From Atriophallophorus winterbourni (taxonomy: Eukaryota; Platyhelminthes; Trematoda; Plagiorchiida; Microphallidae), in contig JACCGJ010018417.1 of NCBI GenBank assembly GCA_013407085.1, forward strand, positions 17,847-81,846: 64,000 bases of DNA, read 5' to 3'. Positions 13,901 through 25,399 of the stretch are shown in pieces. The notes beneath the pieces were generated by a model, which was given only the letters and a program-made list of their open reading frames with translations, made no database searches and was not told the origin of the DNA. The stretch's first letter is position 1. Each line of letters opens with the position of its first letter. The position numbers and the translations under genes were made by a program.

Positions 13901-16900
13901 GGCAATATAATGCTTTCAAGATCCAAACATACTTCTCGGGCACTCCATGTCTCAGTAGACAGTTCCAAAGACTTTCACGATCGATTGAATCGAATGCCGC
14001 TCGGATGTCAAGGAATACCACGATAGTTGGTTTACGAAAAGTGTGGCGTTGCTCCAGTAACTGACGGAGTGTGAAAATTTGATCTATGCACCCTCGGCCG
14101 GCACGAAACCCAGTTTGCTCCTCACGGATTTGCTCTTCCCGTTTGGTACTCAATCGGTGAAGCAGAATGGACGCCAGTATTTTAGGAGCTACTGAAATGA
14201 GACTGATACCCCGATGATTTTCACAGTTGTACTTACCCACGTCATAGAAGGCAAATATTCCTAGGTAAAGAGCATGCAGCGAAGCATCCAAACATTGGGT
14301 GTATATGAGTAACACTCCGTATCCATTTGAAGTAAATCAGAATACTCTCGTTAATTAGTGGACACATCACGAAAGGCTTGTATAAACTAAATATAAAATA
14401 AGTATCTAGAAGTATTAATTAGCTATTTTGTCTTCCCCATTCGATCAATCTCGACCATGGATATACAACACAAGCGCATACTGGTTTCGTGCTCCACAGC
14501 CAGACTAAACAGTCCGATTTGAGAGGAACAATCTCTCCCGCAGCGCTCCCAGCCATAGGCAGTTTTCAATCGATCAGCGTCACCCGAACACTGTCTGCGT
14601 GACATGAATTCAGCGGCCGATAGCAGTATCTGCGTTTCCCCAACTTGGAACCTCCAAAGTAACAAGGTCAAGATCAAAACAACTATAATTTGTAGTATTT
14701 ATCGCGTTTTTCCAAATAACCTTTCGTATATCATACACCAGTCTGATTTACTTAAGCTCCATCCTTAATCCAAGTGACCACGCGGAAAGAAAGTCCCGTT
14801 TTCCGAAATGTTCATCGTGCACTCCTCTAGAATCGGTTACATTGACAGCGAATGATTGGCAACGCGTCACGGTTAAGGTGTCTCAGAACTAGACAATTGA
14901 TCGCCTCGCTCGTTTGATTTTGTAAAAATATCAACTTAGGTAGTCGTGCATATAATTCGGGTCGGCTCCGTTCCAGCATGACATCATCTTAACATCAATG
15001 CAAACAACGGCTGAGCATCAGCATATTAATCGTCAGTTCATAACATTTGAACCGAGAACATGCAGCACATGCGAACCGCTTGCGTGTAGGTAGTTCACGG
15101 TTTACACGTTAGTTAGAATACATGCAAGGTCAAACGCTTGCACTTCGGGTCTATTCTTCAACGCAGAACGAACCGTGATGTTTAGTATTGTGCAACACGG
15201 TGCACCTGTTTGTTGCGAGATTTCGATTTTGTATGGTTTCATTTGCTAGTTCAAACTCATTGAACATATCGTCTGTTTAATGTTCATTTATTACGGCCAG
15301 GAACTAATCTAATTTGCGGAAGTTTTCGTTCCATGTGTGCGCCGTGTGCTTCTACGTCGCCAGATATTCGTACCATTTCGAAGGGCAGTTGTTTGTATAC
15401 TTCATTTATCTGACCTAGTTATGTGCGAAGTGTTGTCTTCCTTCTGTAGCAGTAACAAACCCACACCACTGATGGTCTTCTCCGTAAAATATGTTTCATG
15501 ACACTTGATGTTTGATTCAATCAGAGCGAAACCTCTGAACGTCTGCCTCGCTGTGCTTTATTCTTTCCCATTAACAATGTTTCCATAACAAGCTTTGCAC
15601 CACGTGGAGAAGAATCTGCCAAATTTGTTCTTCACGTTTTCAATAATAATTATTTACCGAGTATGGTATGGTATGGTATGAAAGCACAAGTCTGATCAAG
15701 GCAAAGTGCCGGACAGTCATAGACTGCAGTCTATTTACCGAGTTAAATCCATTGATTCCTTTAAGAGTTGTAGACTTGCCTGACTTTGGTTGGTGATCGG
15801 TTTTGGGACTGTAACTTAGTTGTTTGTTTGTACGTGTGTGGCTCAATTAGAATATGATACGAACCCTGCACGTTTTTCAGTTGTTTCACCAAGCTGAGAA
15901 TACGCGTATTTAGTTCATACACATCACCCATGATCTATATCAGCTACCTCTACGAGTGAAGACATTAGTTGAATCGTTCTATGAGTTGTAGAAATTAAAT
16001 ACAATTCGCATTAACGGATGCGCTGTAATTTTCTGGTGAAACTCGAACCGGTGAGATTGATTCCGCTTGCTCTCAGTGTTCACTTTCCATATGAACAACC
16101 ATGTTCAACAGAACACATGTTGACCGGATCAGATGATGATGATGTTCTTCGATGCGGCTTTCCACTGGAGTGCCGACTAGCGTTTTAGTTGATTATCTTG
16201 TTTTTCATACTCAAAAACCATTAAGGTGAGGTCATTTAAACTAATTTCTGTTTTTTCCGCTTTCTTCGCGGAGTAAAAAAACATCACAGACACACACTAA
16301 CACGCAAAGTTACAGGTGGAAGCAACTAATCTGGCTAGTTAAGCGTCATCTATTTTCTGATATCATTTATCATGTAGTGCGATGCGGACGCTTGTGGTTA
16401 ACTTGCAGTCAGTGTAAATTGCTCAGATAAAATGTTCAGTCGCATCTCAGTCCACTGTCAGCGATAGTGTCCCAAAGAGACGGTGACCACATCAGCCACA
16501 TTGCTTATTAATACACTCGTATGCTTCCCGCGAACATGCCTCGATTCAACTGAATTCGCCGGGGGATCCGGATCTTAGAGTGCAATTTTAACAATACATA
16601 AATTTTTGTGACCAAAAATGGAGCAATAACATTCGTGAGAATGACATTTCAGGTAAAAAATGTTCTGGTTGATACCGATGAGATCCCGATGACTTTCTGT
16701 ATATGTATCACATTCGTTTGTGTTTTACAACACCATTAAATAGCGATAGTTGAACAGGCCTTGCTGTTCTAATTCTTGTTTGAGTTAATGCGAAAACACC
16801 TTTCCCTCTCTTTAGTTCATGAAACTCAAGGATCTATTAAGTGATGATGATGAAAACTAAGGTTGCTCGACTCTTGACAATGTGTGGTGCGGTGCTGGCC

Positions 16901-19900
16901 ACTTTAGTAAAAAAGCTGCTCAACACTTGTCCTGGAGTGAAATTAAATGAGCGCTATATGATCGATACACCGAGGATAAAATGGGAGCTATAATCACACT
17001 TCAACATCCCTTCCTCTTTCATTTATCGCGGGAATTCAGCGTTTTTGTTATAGACATATTCTTGGATGCTTTTCATGCTCAAGGAATTATGACCAGTTTT
17101 ACTCCGCCTTTGAATTAAATGTAATGGGTATTTCTAATGATTACCTGAGCCTGAGATGGGTAGTCGGATGGATAGCCAACTATATAATCAAGCACAAAAT
17201 GTTCGGACCCCAAACCGCGTAATCCCAAACCATAATACACACTTTAATCATGTTCTAGCAGTTCATTTTCATTAACCCCTTAATCCAGTACCATTTTAAT
17301 ATTCGGCCCATTATTTCGAATCAGTATGCTGGTTTTACATCATACCGAAATATCGCAAACGTTTTCAATTCTACCGCGCTTGATCGACTTCCATTGCTAC
17401 GGCGATTTCGTGTCCAGTTGGGATGTGGAGCTTTTGGTTGCTTAAATCTCAAGTGATCGATATTCTGCTAGGTCAGAGGGTGTTAAACCAACCAATCAAA
17501 AGTTGTACAAGATTTCGGCCAGCTTTACGGTGACTCATGGGCTTGACTGCCGCAGCCTAGTCCTACCACCACCACCACCACCACTACTTTCTGGCTGTAG
17601 ACGAAATGAGTGGGAGGTGTCGATCGGACCGGTTTTCGGCACATTTCTCACCCCATGCTGCAAACATAGACAGGTACTGCCTCGGGCTGCGTGATTCAAA
17701 CAAGGTTGACGTGACTAGCGAGTGTGGATTGCCTGATTTCATCTTGTTCATTCTAGAGTGAGGTAGTCATAGCACAAGAGCGTAAAGCTTTGTTGCGATT
17801 TCGAACTTTTGCGTCAGTTTCTCTGTTGTCTGTATTTTCTTGAATGTCGAAAGTCAATTGCGATACATACTGCTTCTATTCACAATTTGCTGTTCGATAA
17901 TAGAAATTCGCAAAAATTATTTATGCGTTTGTTTTCCATAAATTTGAGTGAGGAACTCAATGATTCTTGGCCTTGTAATCCTTTAACAAGGAGTACAAAA
18001 TGCCAAAGAAACAGGTCTTGGTCTGTTGAGCTTTTTGTAAGATAAGATTAGGCACCTACTTACTTAAGTCTTATTGCTAACAAATAAGGCATCAACAAGC
18101 ATTAGACATCCGTTTCGGCGGCTTATAAATTTCAAAATTCTGAGATGAACATGCTCAAACTCGCTTCTATGCGTTTTGCAACCCTTCAGCTTAATAACTT
18201 CGGGTTATTAAATGGCTTCTGTCAGCTTCTGGGTGAGGACCCGTAGTTGCAGCAAACTTCTTGCATCATTTTGTTTGTGTATGGTAGGCATCTCATTAAT
18301 GATTAGTCTTTAAACGATTCTACTCCATATGATATCCCGCCAGCTTGTTACCTTGGCATGTAAATGTTCTGACTAAAAAATAATCTTTTATAAAACATCG
18401 CGATTAGAAATATTACATCAGTGTTTACCACCGGAACTCAGAATCGGAGATGGTTTTACATATCAAAATTGGTCTCGCATCTTTTACTACGGGGTTTCCA
18501 CATTTGTGGTTACGCTCAACGCTTTTATATCCAGAAACCTGCGAATGTTATTTGAACCGTGATTATGCGAGTCAGTCATGCGACATTTCGATTCTTATGT
18601 GAATCTGCACAAAAGTGAGTTTATCCTCAAAGTATGATTCTGCTCAAACCTTTCGCAATTACCTTTTCGTTGGCCAAAACATGGTTCTCGTGGTTTCACA
18701 TTTCGAAGTGGAAGACGCATCGTGCACGATCCTCAGTTCTGTAGCTGAGGCGAGAGTCTCAGTGCCACAATATGCGTTCTTGATTTGGGTATGAATTCCA
18801 AGGCTCACTTTCGCATTGTGCAGTGTGTCGAATGCGTCGAGTTAGTTGTTCCGCGGGTTAAAATATCGCTACTTACCAGCGTACGCTATTGGGACACCTA
18901 AATTCAATTGACCGTCTCTAAAGGAATGGTGTGACAATCGCACGCTTAGGCCCGCCGAACTATCATCTGTTTTTGTCGTGAACGTTTTCATATAAGTTAA
19001 GGACCTCTTTCGATCGATATCAAATAAAGATGTACATTTAAAGCAGTAAGTCCGATTTCGGACACCAAGGGACTGAACGTGGCCACTAAACGTTTTGTTA
19101 AATCTATTTGCCGTTATGTACGGATTAGATTTTTCATCAGTTTGCCTCTTTTCTGCCATTGTAGGTTGATCCTGATGAAGCGGATCGCCGAATGAAACGT
19201 AGAGAACGTAACAGAAAATCGGCTCAGAAATGTCGAGAGCGAAAGGTACAGCGCACACAAGAGTTACAAGCGCAAGTCGACGTACTTCAAAGAGAAATCA
19301 ATCGTTTGTTGCAGGAACGTGAAACATTACGGAACGAAGCACGTCAGTTTGTCACCTTGCTGCAATTACATTGCCCTGGTGTCGCGGTTCCTTACATGGC
19401 ATGCTTGAACGAAAATCCGGATGTTTTGAATGTCAGACGAGAATCCCATGCCTTTGGACTACATTCGGTGGACCACGTTAAAGAAGAATTATCTCAGGAA
19501 ACTGCTGAATGGAGGTTGAAGCAAAAAGCTAAAATGGACTCTGATATGATAGATTTCGGTGGTGCAACAGATCCGTATACAAATTCTGGTTTACCCGTGC
19601 AATCTCAGGTACAAATGAATCACAATAAACCATCCATGTTCACATATCAAGTTGACCGTTCCATCACCACAAAACCTATTGTTTGTTCCAACGCGAACCA
19701 GCAGAACAATGTTAACGCCTCAAGTGAACAAACGGGATTGGAAAATTCTCACAGGATTTCGTTGCCTTTGCAAGGTATACCTTCAGCATCATCATCTTCT
19801 CCAGGCTCGAATTACGAGCTGTCATTCAACACCAATGATGGATCTACTTCGTTAAGCAACCAACAGCTGGAGCTAGCCATAGAAATGGTTCACACAACTC

Positions 19901-20160
19901 CAAACTCCAGGAACGGTAGAAACACAGCTGTGCTAAACAGTCCTAACTGCCTACCGTCTTTACAACCCACGTCGGTAAATTCTTCTACTGCCACTGGTGA
20001 ATTGGCTTGCCAGAAATGTGATGAATGGGACCAGTTGTCTAGCGTCAGGTCTGACCGCTCATCGCCTAGTAACACATCCATCAGTTTGAAGCACTTCGTG
20101 AGGTGTGATGTTCCACGACACGATCAACAAGCGCTGTCCACGAATCCATGTTATTCGTAA
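7089..20160 (+). CDS. bZIP transcription factor, Fos/ATF3-like, two exons
   Basis: Predicted nuclear DNA-binding factor of 612 aa made from exon 7,089-7,931 (281 codons) and exon 19,165-20,160 (331 codons plus stop). The junction is phase 0: CCG|GTGAGT at the donor and TTGTAG|GTT at the acceptor. It places NLKNEP directly before VDPDEADRR and the basic region. The basic region (about residues 289-309) contains RERNRKSAQKCRERK, which fits the N-x7-R DNA-contact pattern. The zipper follows with heptad L315, L322, L329, L336, F343 and then LQLHCPG, a tail like the His-x-Pro end of Fos and ATF3/JDP2 zippers. The rest is Ser/Thr/Asn-rich and probably disordered. The start is the first ATG after an in-frame stop at 7,062. 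Assignment to Fos versus ATF3/JDP2 is uncertain. Confidence 0.85.
10234..10560 (-). mobile_element. Possible LINE 3' end fragment
   Basis: The minus strand encodes a stretch with HPLHEVL followed by ARTEKFKNSFIPYL. This resembles the C-terminal tail of some LINE ORF2 proteins (a His-Pro-Leu segment, then ART..(Y/F)KNSF(I/V)P). No RT core is adjacent, so it would be a short 5'-truncated relic. The identification is by pattern only. Confidence 0.4.
12672..14245 (-). mobile_element. RTE-like LINE, 5'-truncated, antisense in the bZIP intron
   Basis: The minus strand holds a long uninterrupted frame from about 14,315 to 12,867. From about 14,240 it reads as an RTE-clade reverse transcriptase: [67 protein letters not shown] and [12 protein letters not shown] with an intact YADD catalytic motif. 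The C-terminal part follows with LYGCETWSIRAENVRRL and RCLRRIARIRWQHRV. No endonuclease domain is present, so the insertion is 5'-truncated, but the RT frame is remarkably intact and probably young. Downstream at 12,672-12,683 an (ATG)n-type simple repeat on the minus strand may be the 3' terminus. Confidence 0.88.
15663..15731 (-). mobile_element. Short SINE fragment with target-site duplication
   Basis: The minus strand carries the 3' part of the dispersed SINE-like family: GACTGTCCGGCACTTTGCC, then the GATCAGACTTGTGCTTTC segment and a (CATAC)n tail. It is flanked by perfect 12-bp copies of TATTTACCGAGT at 15,651-15,662 and 15,732-15,743. That identifies a 5'-truncated retro-insertion of about 69 bp. 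Confidence 0.85.
19165..20160 (+). CDS. bZIP gene exon 2 (basic region, zipper, C-terminal tail)
   Basis: Encodes residues 282-612. The basic region and leucine zipper occupy the first 70 or so residues of the exon, so DNA binding depends on exon 2. The remaining 260 residues are rich in Ser, Asn, Gln and Thr and include a CQKC motif near the C-terminus. The stop is TAA at 20,158-20,160. The internal ATG at 19,192 is not needed as a start, because the acceptor at 19,164/19,165 joins exon 1 in frame. Confidence 0.85.
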   Translation, partial: VDPDEADRRMKRRERNRKSAQKCRERKVQRTQELQAQVDVLQREINRLLQERETLRNEARQFVTLLQLHCPGVAVPYMACLNENPDVLNVRRESHAFGLHSVDHVKEELSQETAEWRLKQKAKMDSDMIDFGGATDPYTNSGLPVQSQVQMNHNKPSMFTYQVDRSITTKPIVCSNANQQNNVNASSEQTGLENSHRISLPLQGIPSASSSSPGSNYELSFNTNDGSTSLSNQQLELAIEMVHTTPNSRNGRNTAVLNSPNCLPSLQPTSVNSSTATGELACQKCDEWDQLSSVRSDRSSPSNTSISLKHFVRCDVPRHDQQALSTNPCYS

Positions 20161-21543
20161 CGTTCGAGATGCTTGCACCAATAGCTCCGTGGGTTGTATT
20201 CACTCGTCCAATCTGACTCTATCTATGGCTAGGCGACTTGATTTTGATCATTTTCGCTTTTACCTAGCCCAACACAACGTACATTGCGGTAATCTATCCC
20301 TAATACGCACCTACACCCAAACACTGTAGTAATTTTCAATTGCCTTACCCTCACTACGGCTCTTCCCAGGTGGCAGCGATTGCCATCATTCCGGTGATGC
20401 TGGCGCTCAGTTTATGATCGATTTTGCTTTAAATTTTTTATCATTCCCTTTTGATACTTTGGGTAACGTGTTTGTTTTGCATGCAGAACTGTGGTGTAAT
20501 ACTCCCAGGGCTAATTCCTCACCTGCCTTATATCCCGTTTCTTACTCGTCTCTGATGATGGAGCATTCAGTATTCCACAGATAATATTTTGTGGGATATT
20601 TTGAAGCATGAAGATGGCAGTTTTTCCGTACTCACACTCGGCTGTTTTGTCGCAACACGATGTCTATGCTCGCACCGATCTTTCCCGCAAAAAACGTGCA
20701 ATTATTGACCTTGATTTGGTCTTGTTTACTGACACTAATCCAAGCAAACATTGCTCGGGCCCCTTTCACTTACATTACACAATTGTTTTCCATTCTTTTC
20801 TACTAATTTGTTTGATACGGTCATTTTACTTTGTGCACCAAAGCTTTTTCGGCTTGAGACTTCGTCTTTTTACCTGCTGATAACCCGGTTTTTGAAAATC
20901 CATCTCAGGCATAGGATTTTTTTACGTGCACTCTAGTTTGCACACAAGCACACACACACACACACACACACTTTTCCTCGGTGTTCGGCTCAACCCAAAC
21001 GATTCGATCGATCCAAGTAATCGATCTGAATTTTCTACTCTCGCACATTCAAACTTCCATTGAATTTTCTCTGCTTCCTGGTTTTGTTTTCTATTCACTT
21101 GTTTACTTTTGCCTTTGTGAAAACACTTGCTTACTTTTAGTATGTTTGATCTACCAAACATTTTGCGATACATGAGTGCTTATATAAAAGTGATTGTAGA
21201 TGAAGTTTTCTTTTGTTGATTTTGATGGTTGATTATGTTGCAGTCTCAGTGAATGGTCAGCGTCCATTGAACTTGTCTGTAGTATAGTGTGATCAGTAAC
21301 GACAAACGGGATGTATTCAAAACTGCACGAATAGCAAGATGATCACATCACTTCATTACAGTATCAATGTGACCTTGCTTTTCGGTCAATTTAACATGCT
21401 TTTGGGGCCATCACAGAACTAGTCTGAAATCACAGCTTTTATGAGTGAAAGCTTTCACTACAATTCTTAGGCTACCTCGCTCAAAGGTATTGTATACATT
21501 CCTGATTATAAAACGGGACTGAAAATCTCCCTTCAAAAATAAA
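20161..21543 (+). other. Putative bZIP 3' UTR and downstream flank
   Basis: There is no recognisable gene here. The first plain AATAAA on the plus strand that I noticed is at 21,538-21,543, which would make a 1.4-kb 3' UTR; this is an inference. A (CA)n microsatellite lies within it at 20,949-20,971. Confidence 0.35.
20949..20971. repeat. (CA)n microsatellite
   Basis: An uninterrupted CA dinucleotide run, preceded by an imperfect CACACAAGCA start. Confidence 0.95.
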
Positions 21544-21654
21544 ATGATGCCTTATTTCTGCTAGTCACATTCATGTCCTGTTGGTTCCCAATGTCTTCAG
21601 AAGTGACTAGATATTTACATGGCCCGATTTACAAATCATTTGCGTTTCGAGGCC

Positions 21655-21759
21655 ACAGCTCACCCCATTACAGTATCTTCGCCCACGTGCAGTCTCTGAC
21701 TGTGCGGCGCTTTTCAGGGATCAGGCTTGTGCTTTCATACCATACCATACCATACCATG
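21655..21759 (+). mobile_element. SINE-like element, 5'-truncated
   Basis: The plus strand contains CACGTGCAGTCTCTGACTGT, CGGCGCTTTTCAGGGATCAGG and CTTGTGCTTTC, ending in a (CATAC)n tail. It is the 3' half of the SINE-like family whose longest copy is at 40,395-40,615. Confidence 0.8.
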
Positions 21760-22474
21760 AACCCTGACTGCATTTCAAGTCTATTTCTGAAAGTACCGTT
21801 TTGTCTCACGCAACTTAGGATTCAAAAATGTAGTTTGAAAATTCAGCTGGACTCATAATAACCACAGGATTGAAATACAAAACAAATGTGTAACATATAA
21901 TAGAATAACCGTCATGATTGGGGTAAAGCCAAGTAACGTTTGTATCAGTGGGTGAGAGCAACATCAGGATTAGTCTGCATATAAGTGTCAAGTTGTCATA
22001 TGAATATTGCTAAACATAATGAGTTTACTACATTATCAGATAGCGAATTTTAAAGAAAACAGACTCGCACTTAACAAGCATAGCTGGGACAGTTCTCTTT
22101 GATGTTTCAGTATCCCCGGCCGATTCATATCGTAGTTCGACGTTGGAATATCTCATTCATAGGTTAGAGAGTCCTTAGGTTCTAATCTAATTAACTCCGT
22201 GTATGACAGATTAGCAAAACGGTCGATAAATCTACACATTGTGCTATAAATGGACTTGAAGCAAGACATTTATTAAGCCATGTTGTCCAGACTGATAGAG
22301 TTTAGTCCAGACGTGGGTGTATTTGTTTTCATTTTCAGAAAGGGTGATATTCTTGATGAAAAACCGCTAAGTATCGGTCGTAGCACTCACCGCACGCTTG
22401 CATGCAGCTTCACAGTGTAAACCATTTTCACGGGGCCAGAAATCAAGATACCCAGGTAATTTTCGCTCACTGAA
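21760..22474. other. No recognisable gene
   Basis: Short frames only; no domain or known repeat was identified. Confidence 0.4.
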
Positions 22475-22575
22475 CCTAAAATTATTGTTTTGTTTAAAGT
22501 TAGATTTCATTAATAAGTAGTAGATGACGTTCGAAAACAGGACGGAAGCACACAACCGGTTTCGCGGTTAATAAC
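22475..22575 (-). repeat. Left arm of an inverted repeat
   Basis: On the minus strand this reads TTAACCGCGAAACCGGTTGT, TGCTTCCGTCCTG and CTACTTATTAATGAAATC. The same order of motifs appears on the plus strand at 22,908-23,007 with small differences. The arms are copies of one dispersed repeat in opposite orientations. Confidence 0.75.
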
Positions 22576-22750
22576 GCCAACGGTAGTGAGCTGCATGCTG
22601 AAACACACTGGAGTCTCACTACCATTTCTATTCCCCTTCATATCTGTCTAGGCCTGGGCAACCTGACAGTATCTTAGCCCACGTGCAGTCTCTGACTGTG
22701 CGGCACTTTGCCTGGATCAGGCTTGTGCGTTCATTCACTCATTCAACGCT
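22576..22750 (+). mobile_element. SINE-like element, (CATT)-type tail
   Basis: The plus strand shows GTAGTGAGCTGCATGCTG, GAGTCTCACTACCATTTC, TATCTGTCTAGGCCTGGG, CACGTGCAGTCTCTGACTGT and GGCACTTTGCCTGGATCAGG. It ends in TTCATTCACTCATTC instead of the CATAC tail of other copies. It sits in the loop of an inverted repeat. Confidence 0.85.
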
Positions 22751-22907
22751 CATCAGGTATGCTTATCCGTGTGACCTGACATTCGAATGCCGTTCTGACT
22801 TTGCGCTAAACCCATTTATTAGCAAAGTCGAGGATAAATTCTCATTTGCGAATAGAAATTTAGCTAAATTTGAATTTTGAATGTCAGTTCACGGATACGC
22901 ATAAATG

Positions 22908-23007
22908 ATAAGCGGCAATAACCGCGAAACCGGTCATGTGCTTCCGTCCTGCTTTTTGAACATCATATACTACTTATTAATAAAATCGGACTTTAAACGA
23001 AAATTAA
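22908..23007 (+). repeat. Right arm of an inverted repeat
   Basis: Plus-strand copy of the repeat at 22,475-22,575 (AACCGCGAAACCGGTCATG, TGCTTCCGTCCTG, CTACTTATTAATAAAATC). Spacer about 330 bp. Confidence 0.75.
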
Positions 23008-23169
23008 CCATCGCGCTGTTATTAGAATGTTGCCAAAATATTCCAAACAGTTACCGTCGCAGCTTTGCAACGATTGTGGGACTTTGCTTAGTCCCCACAT
23101 GAAAGATAAATTTCAATTTGTGAATGAGGATTTATGATTGAATTCGCAAACTAAACTTACTGTATCAGC

Positions 23170-23640
23170 CTATTGACGGCAAACAGCCAGAAGCCGGTCG
23201 TGGAATGTGAGCAACACATTACATTAAGCGGTAGTTTGTTTTGTGCAATAAATTCAAGTTATCTTGCATGGAGGCCATCCTCGATGCTTTTAATCACCTA
23301 CACGTTTTGCCATCAGCGAGCAAAGCCATGTATTTACTTAGCCAATGGCGATTTCGCTGAGTAAAGATAGAAACATCCGCTTGAACTTTTTATTGCTTCG
23401 TTTGCTCACATCAGTGCAATTGTTGATCATTTCTAAGCGTTTTGGTGTAGGACCAGAAATCACGCTGTGATTTTTTATTTTAACACAATGGCGTTTGCAT
23501 GAAACCTGTTCATTGTGTCATCTAATTCAAACATTGTTTATACAAACATGTTGTTACCGGTCACTGGTACTGAACAATTGGGTCAAGCTGGTAGACGAAA
23601 CCAAACCTGCTTCTAATGTAAAGAAGAGACTGGCATTACA
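23170..23640 (+). repeat. Decayed copies of the 242-bp-type repeat
   Basis: At 23,175-23,222 the unit end is recognisable (GACGGCAAACAGCCAGAAGC, GTGAGCAACACATTAC). From about 23,440 the unit middle is recognisable in diverged form (GACCAGAAATCACGCTGTGA). The DNA between has no recognisable gene. Confidence 0.5.
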
Positions 23641-23689
23641 AATGATTGTATAAAATTAAAACGTTTGTTGAACTGTTTTTACAATATTC

Positions 23690-24610
23690 AAGGGTGGCTG
23701 TCGTTCGGACGTAGCAAATTACAGACCTGTTACGCTGCTCCCCTGCATCTCGAAAATTATGGAGCGCATCCTAACTGAGTGTAATGTAGGTCACCTTGAA
23801 ACGAAAAGACTTTCATCAGCAGCGCAACGTGGGCTTCGCCGAAACAGGTTTTGTCTGTCGAATTTACTAATCACTCTGGACGATTGGACAACGTCTATTG
23901 AGCTAGGATACTCCGTTCATGCCTGCTACATTGATGTATCAAAGGCATTTGATGAGTTCAACCACAGGCTGCTTCTGCAAAAGCTAGTGCAATATGGGAT
24001 AACAGGAAACCCGTAAGTCTTCAACAGGGCATGCGGTATCTTAGGAATGCTGAGGAAAATATTTTTACGGTTCTCTCCTAAAACGCTCCCCCGCATTATA
24101 AACACATCCATCCAACGATAGAGTAAATGATCCAAGTTTAGGCACCGTGGCTGCGCAAAGACATTGGATTACTGGATAGAATTTTTCACCGAGCGATGAA
24201 GCTAGTTGATAGGATGCAGCACATCCCATACCAAGAGCGAATGGCCCGGGATTGACTGATTTTACACAGTAGTGTAAAGAAATCTCCAGGACCAGACGAG
24301 ATAACTCCAAAGCTGCTCAAAACCTGTCACGCGGAGCTATCTGAACTTCTATCCTGCATGTTTAGTAATTTGCTCCAAGCTGGCGTTGTACCAAAAGACT
24401 GGAAACTGAGACAAATAATACCCATTTACAAAGGTGGTTACCATTCTGAATTTAAAAATTACAGGCCAGTGACATTTCTGTCTTCGGTATCACATGAGCC
24501 AACTTCCAGGAGATATCCCAATATCAATGAAAGAACAACTATGCTGAATATCACAACACTATCCGTTCGCGTCTCCTTTAAATTTGTCGCCCAAAGCCAC
24601 GATCGATAGT
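23690..24610 (+). mobile_element. CR1-like LINE pieces, rearranged
   Basis: The plus strand contains RT segments in non-collinear order. At 23,690-24,015: the end of the 'NYRPV' region, then SLLITLDDWTTSIELGYS and CYIDVSKAFDEFNHRLLLQK. At 24,040-24,250: thumb/C-terminal material (WLRKDIG-type). From 24,255 an upstream portion follows: KSPGPDEITPKLLKTC, KDWKLRQIIPIYKGGYHS and NYRPVTF. An upstream domain lying after a downstream one means at least two copies or a rearrangement. Frames are broken. Confidence 0.8.
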
Positions 24611-25399
24611 TGGCGACCTGTTTCGGTACCATCCACTTGAGTACCTAAACGTTATAAATCTAAAGGAGATTTTGTTGTAGAATTTCGCGCCTTCATTTTC
24701 ACATTTGATTCACATGGGGCAACCGTGTGTGAAAAATTAAGTTCACACTTGGGGAGTGTCGGTGCTGGGGATGCGAGTACGATAATACACAAGTTCACAC
24801 TTGTTAACAATCATTCTGAAAACAACCGGACAATGAATCGCTTCACAGCTGCAACCGTAATGGATTATTGTTTGTTTAAAGCGACGCATGTTGATGCCCA
24901 TATGTCCTGTTCACATCTTCAATTTTAATTACTGAATATTGCCTGAATATGAATTCAAGCTGTCTCTCCGTTACTTTCCTGGTAAAGACCAGTCAGAATA
25001 CGGAACTCAAATTTTCACAGTGGAAAAATAATACTCCTAACAAAAAGCATAGGATGACGCGGCATAGGGAGTACAAACATATAACCTTTCGAGAGTTATT
25101 ATGCCGTGCAGTCGCATTATTGTGAGCTCCTGATTATCAGGACATACTCTTCTTACACTTACACTTAGGTGGATATATTATACCTTGTTGGAGTCCCATC
25201 GAAGTCAGCTTTCTGGATATCCCACCCTCATAGCGGTATTTGATACTACAAGCGAATTTGGATTTTTTGTGGTTTTCCCATAATGGCTCTACGCGTGCGA
25301 CGCTGTTAATACTCGTCAACTCCTCAAAGGGATTAACGTCATCGGAAAGATCTTATTCATCGCCATCGACTGATTATATTTCCAACATCGTGTGATCAA
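24611..25399. other. No recognisable gene
   Basis: Nothing recognised; the last part may belong to the 5' UTR of the CR1 element that follows. Confidence 0.35.

Larger units (their letters stand above)
7932..19164 (+). other. bZIP intron 1 (11.2 kb)
   Basis: The intron is bounded by GTGAGT and a pyrimidine-rich TTGTAG acceptor. It contains a LINE tail fragment near 10.3 kb, an antisense RTE LINE at 12.7-14.2 kb, a short SINE at 15.66 kb, a GAT repeat at 16,131-16,144 and a CCA repeat at about 17,566-17,584. A candidate alternative 3' exon lies at 16,816-16,860. The rest (7.9-10.2, 10.6-12.6, 14.3-15.6, 15.75-16.8 and 16.9-19.1 kb) has no recognisable genes. Confidence 0.8.
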
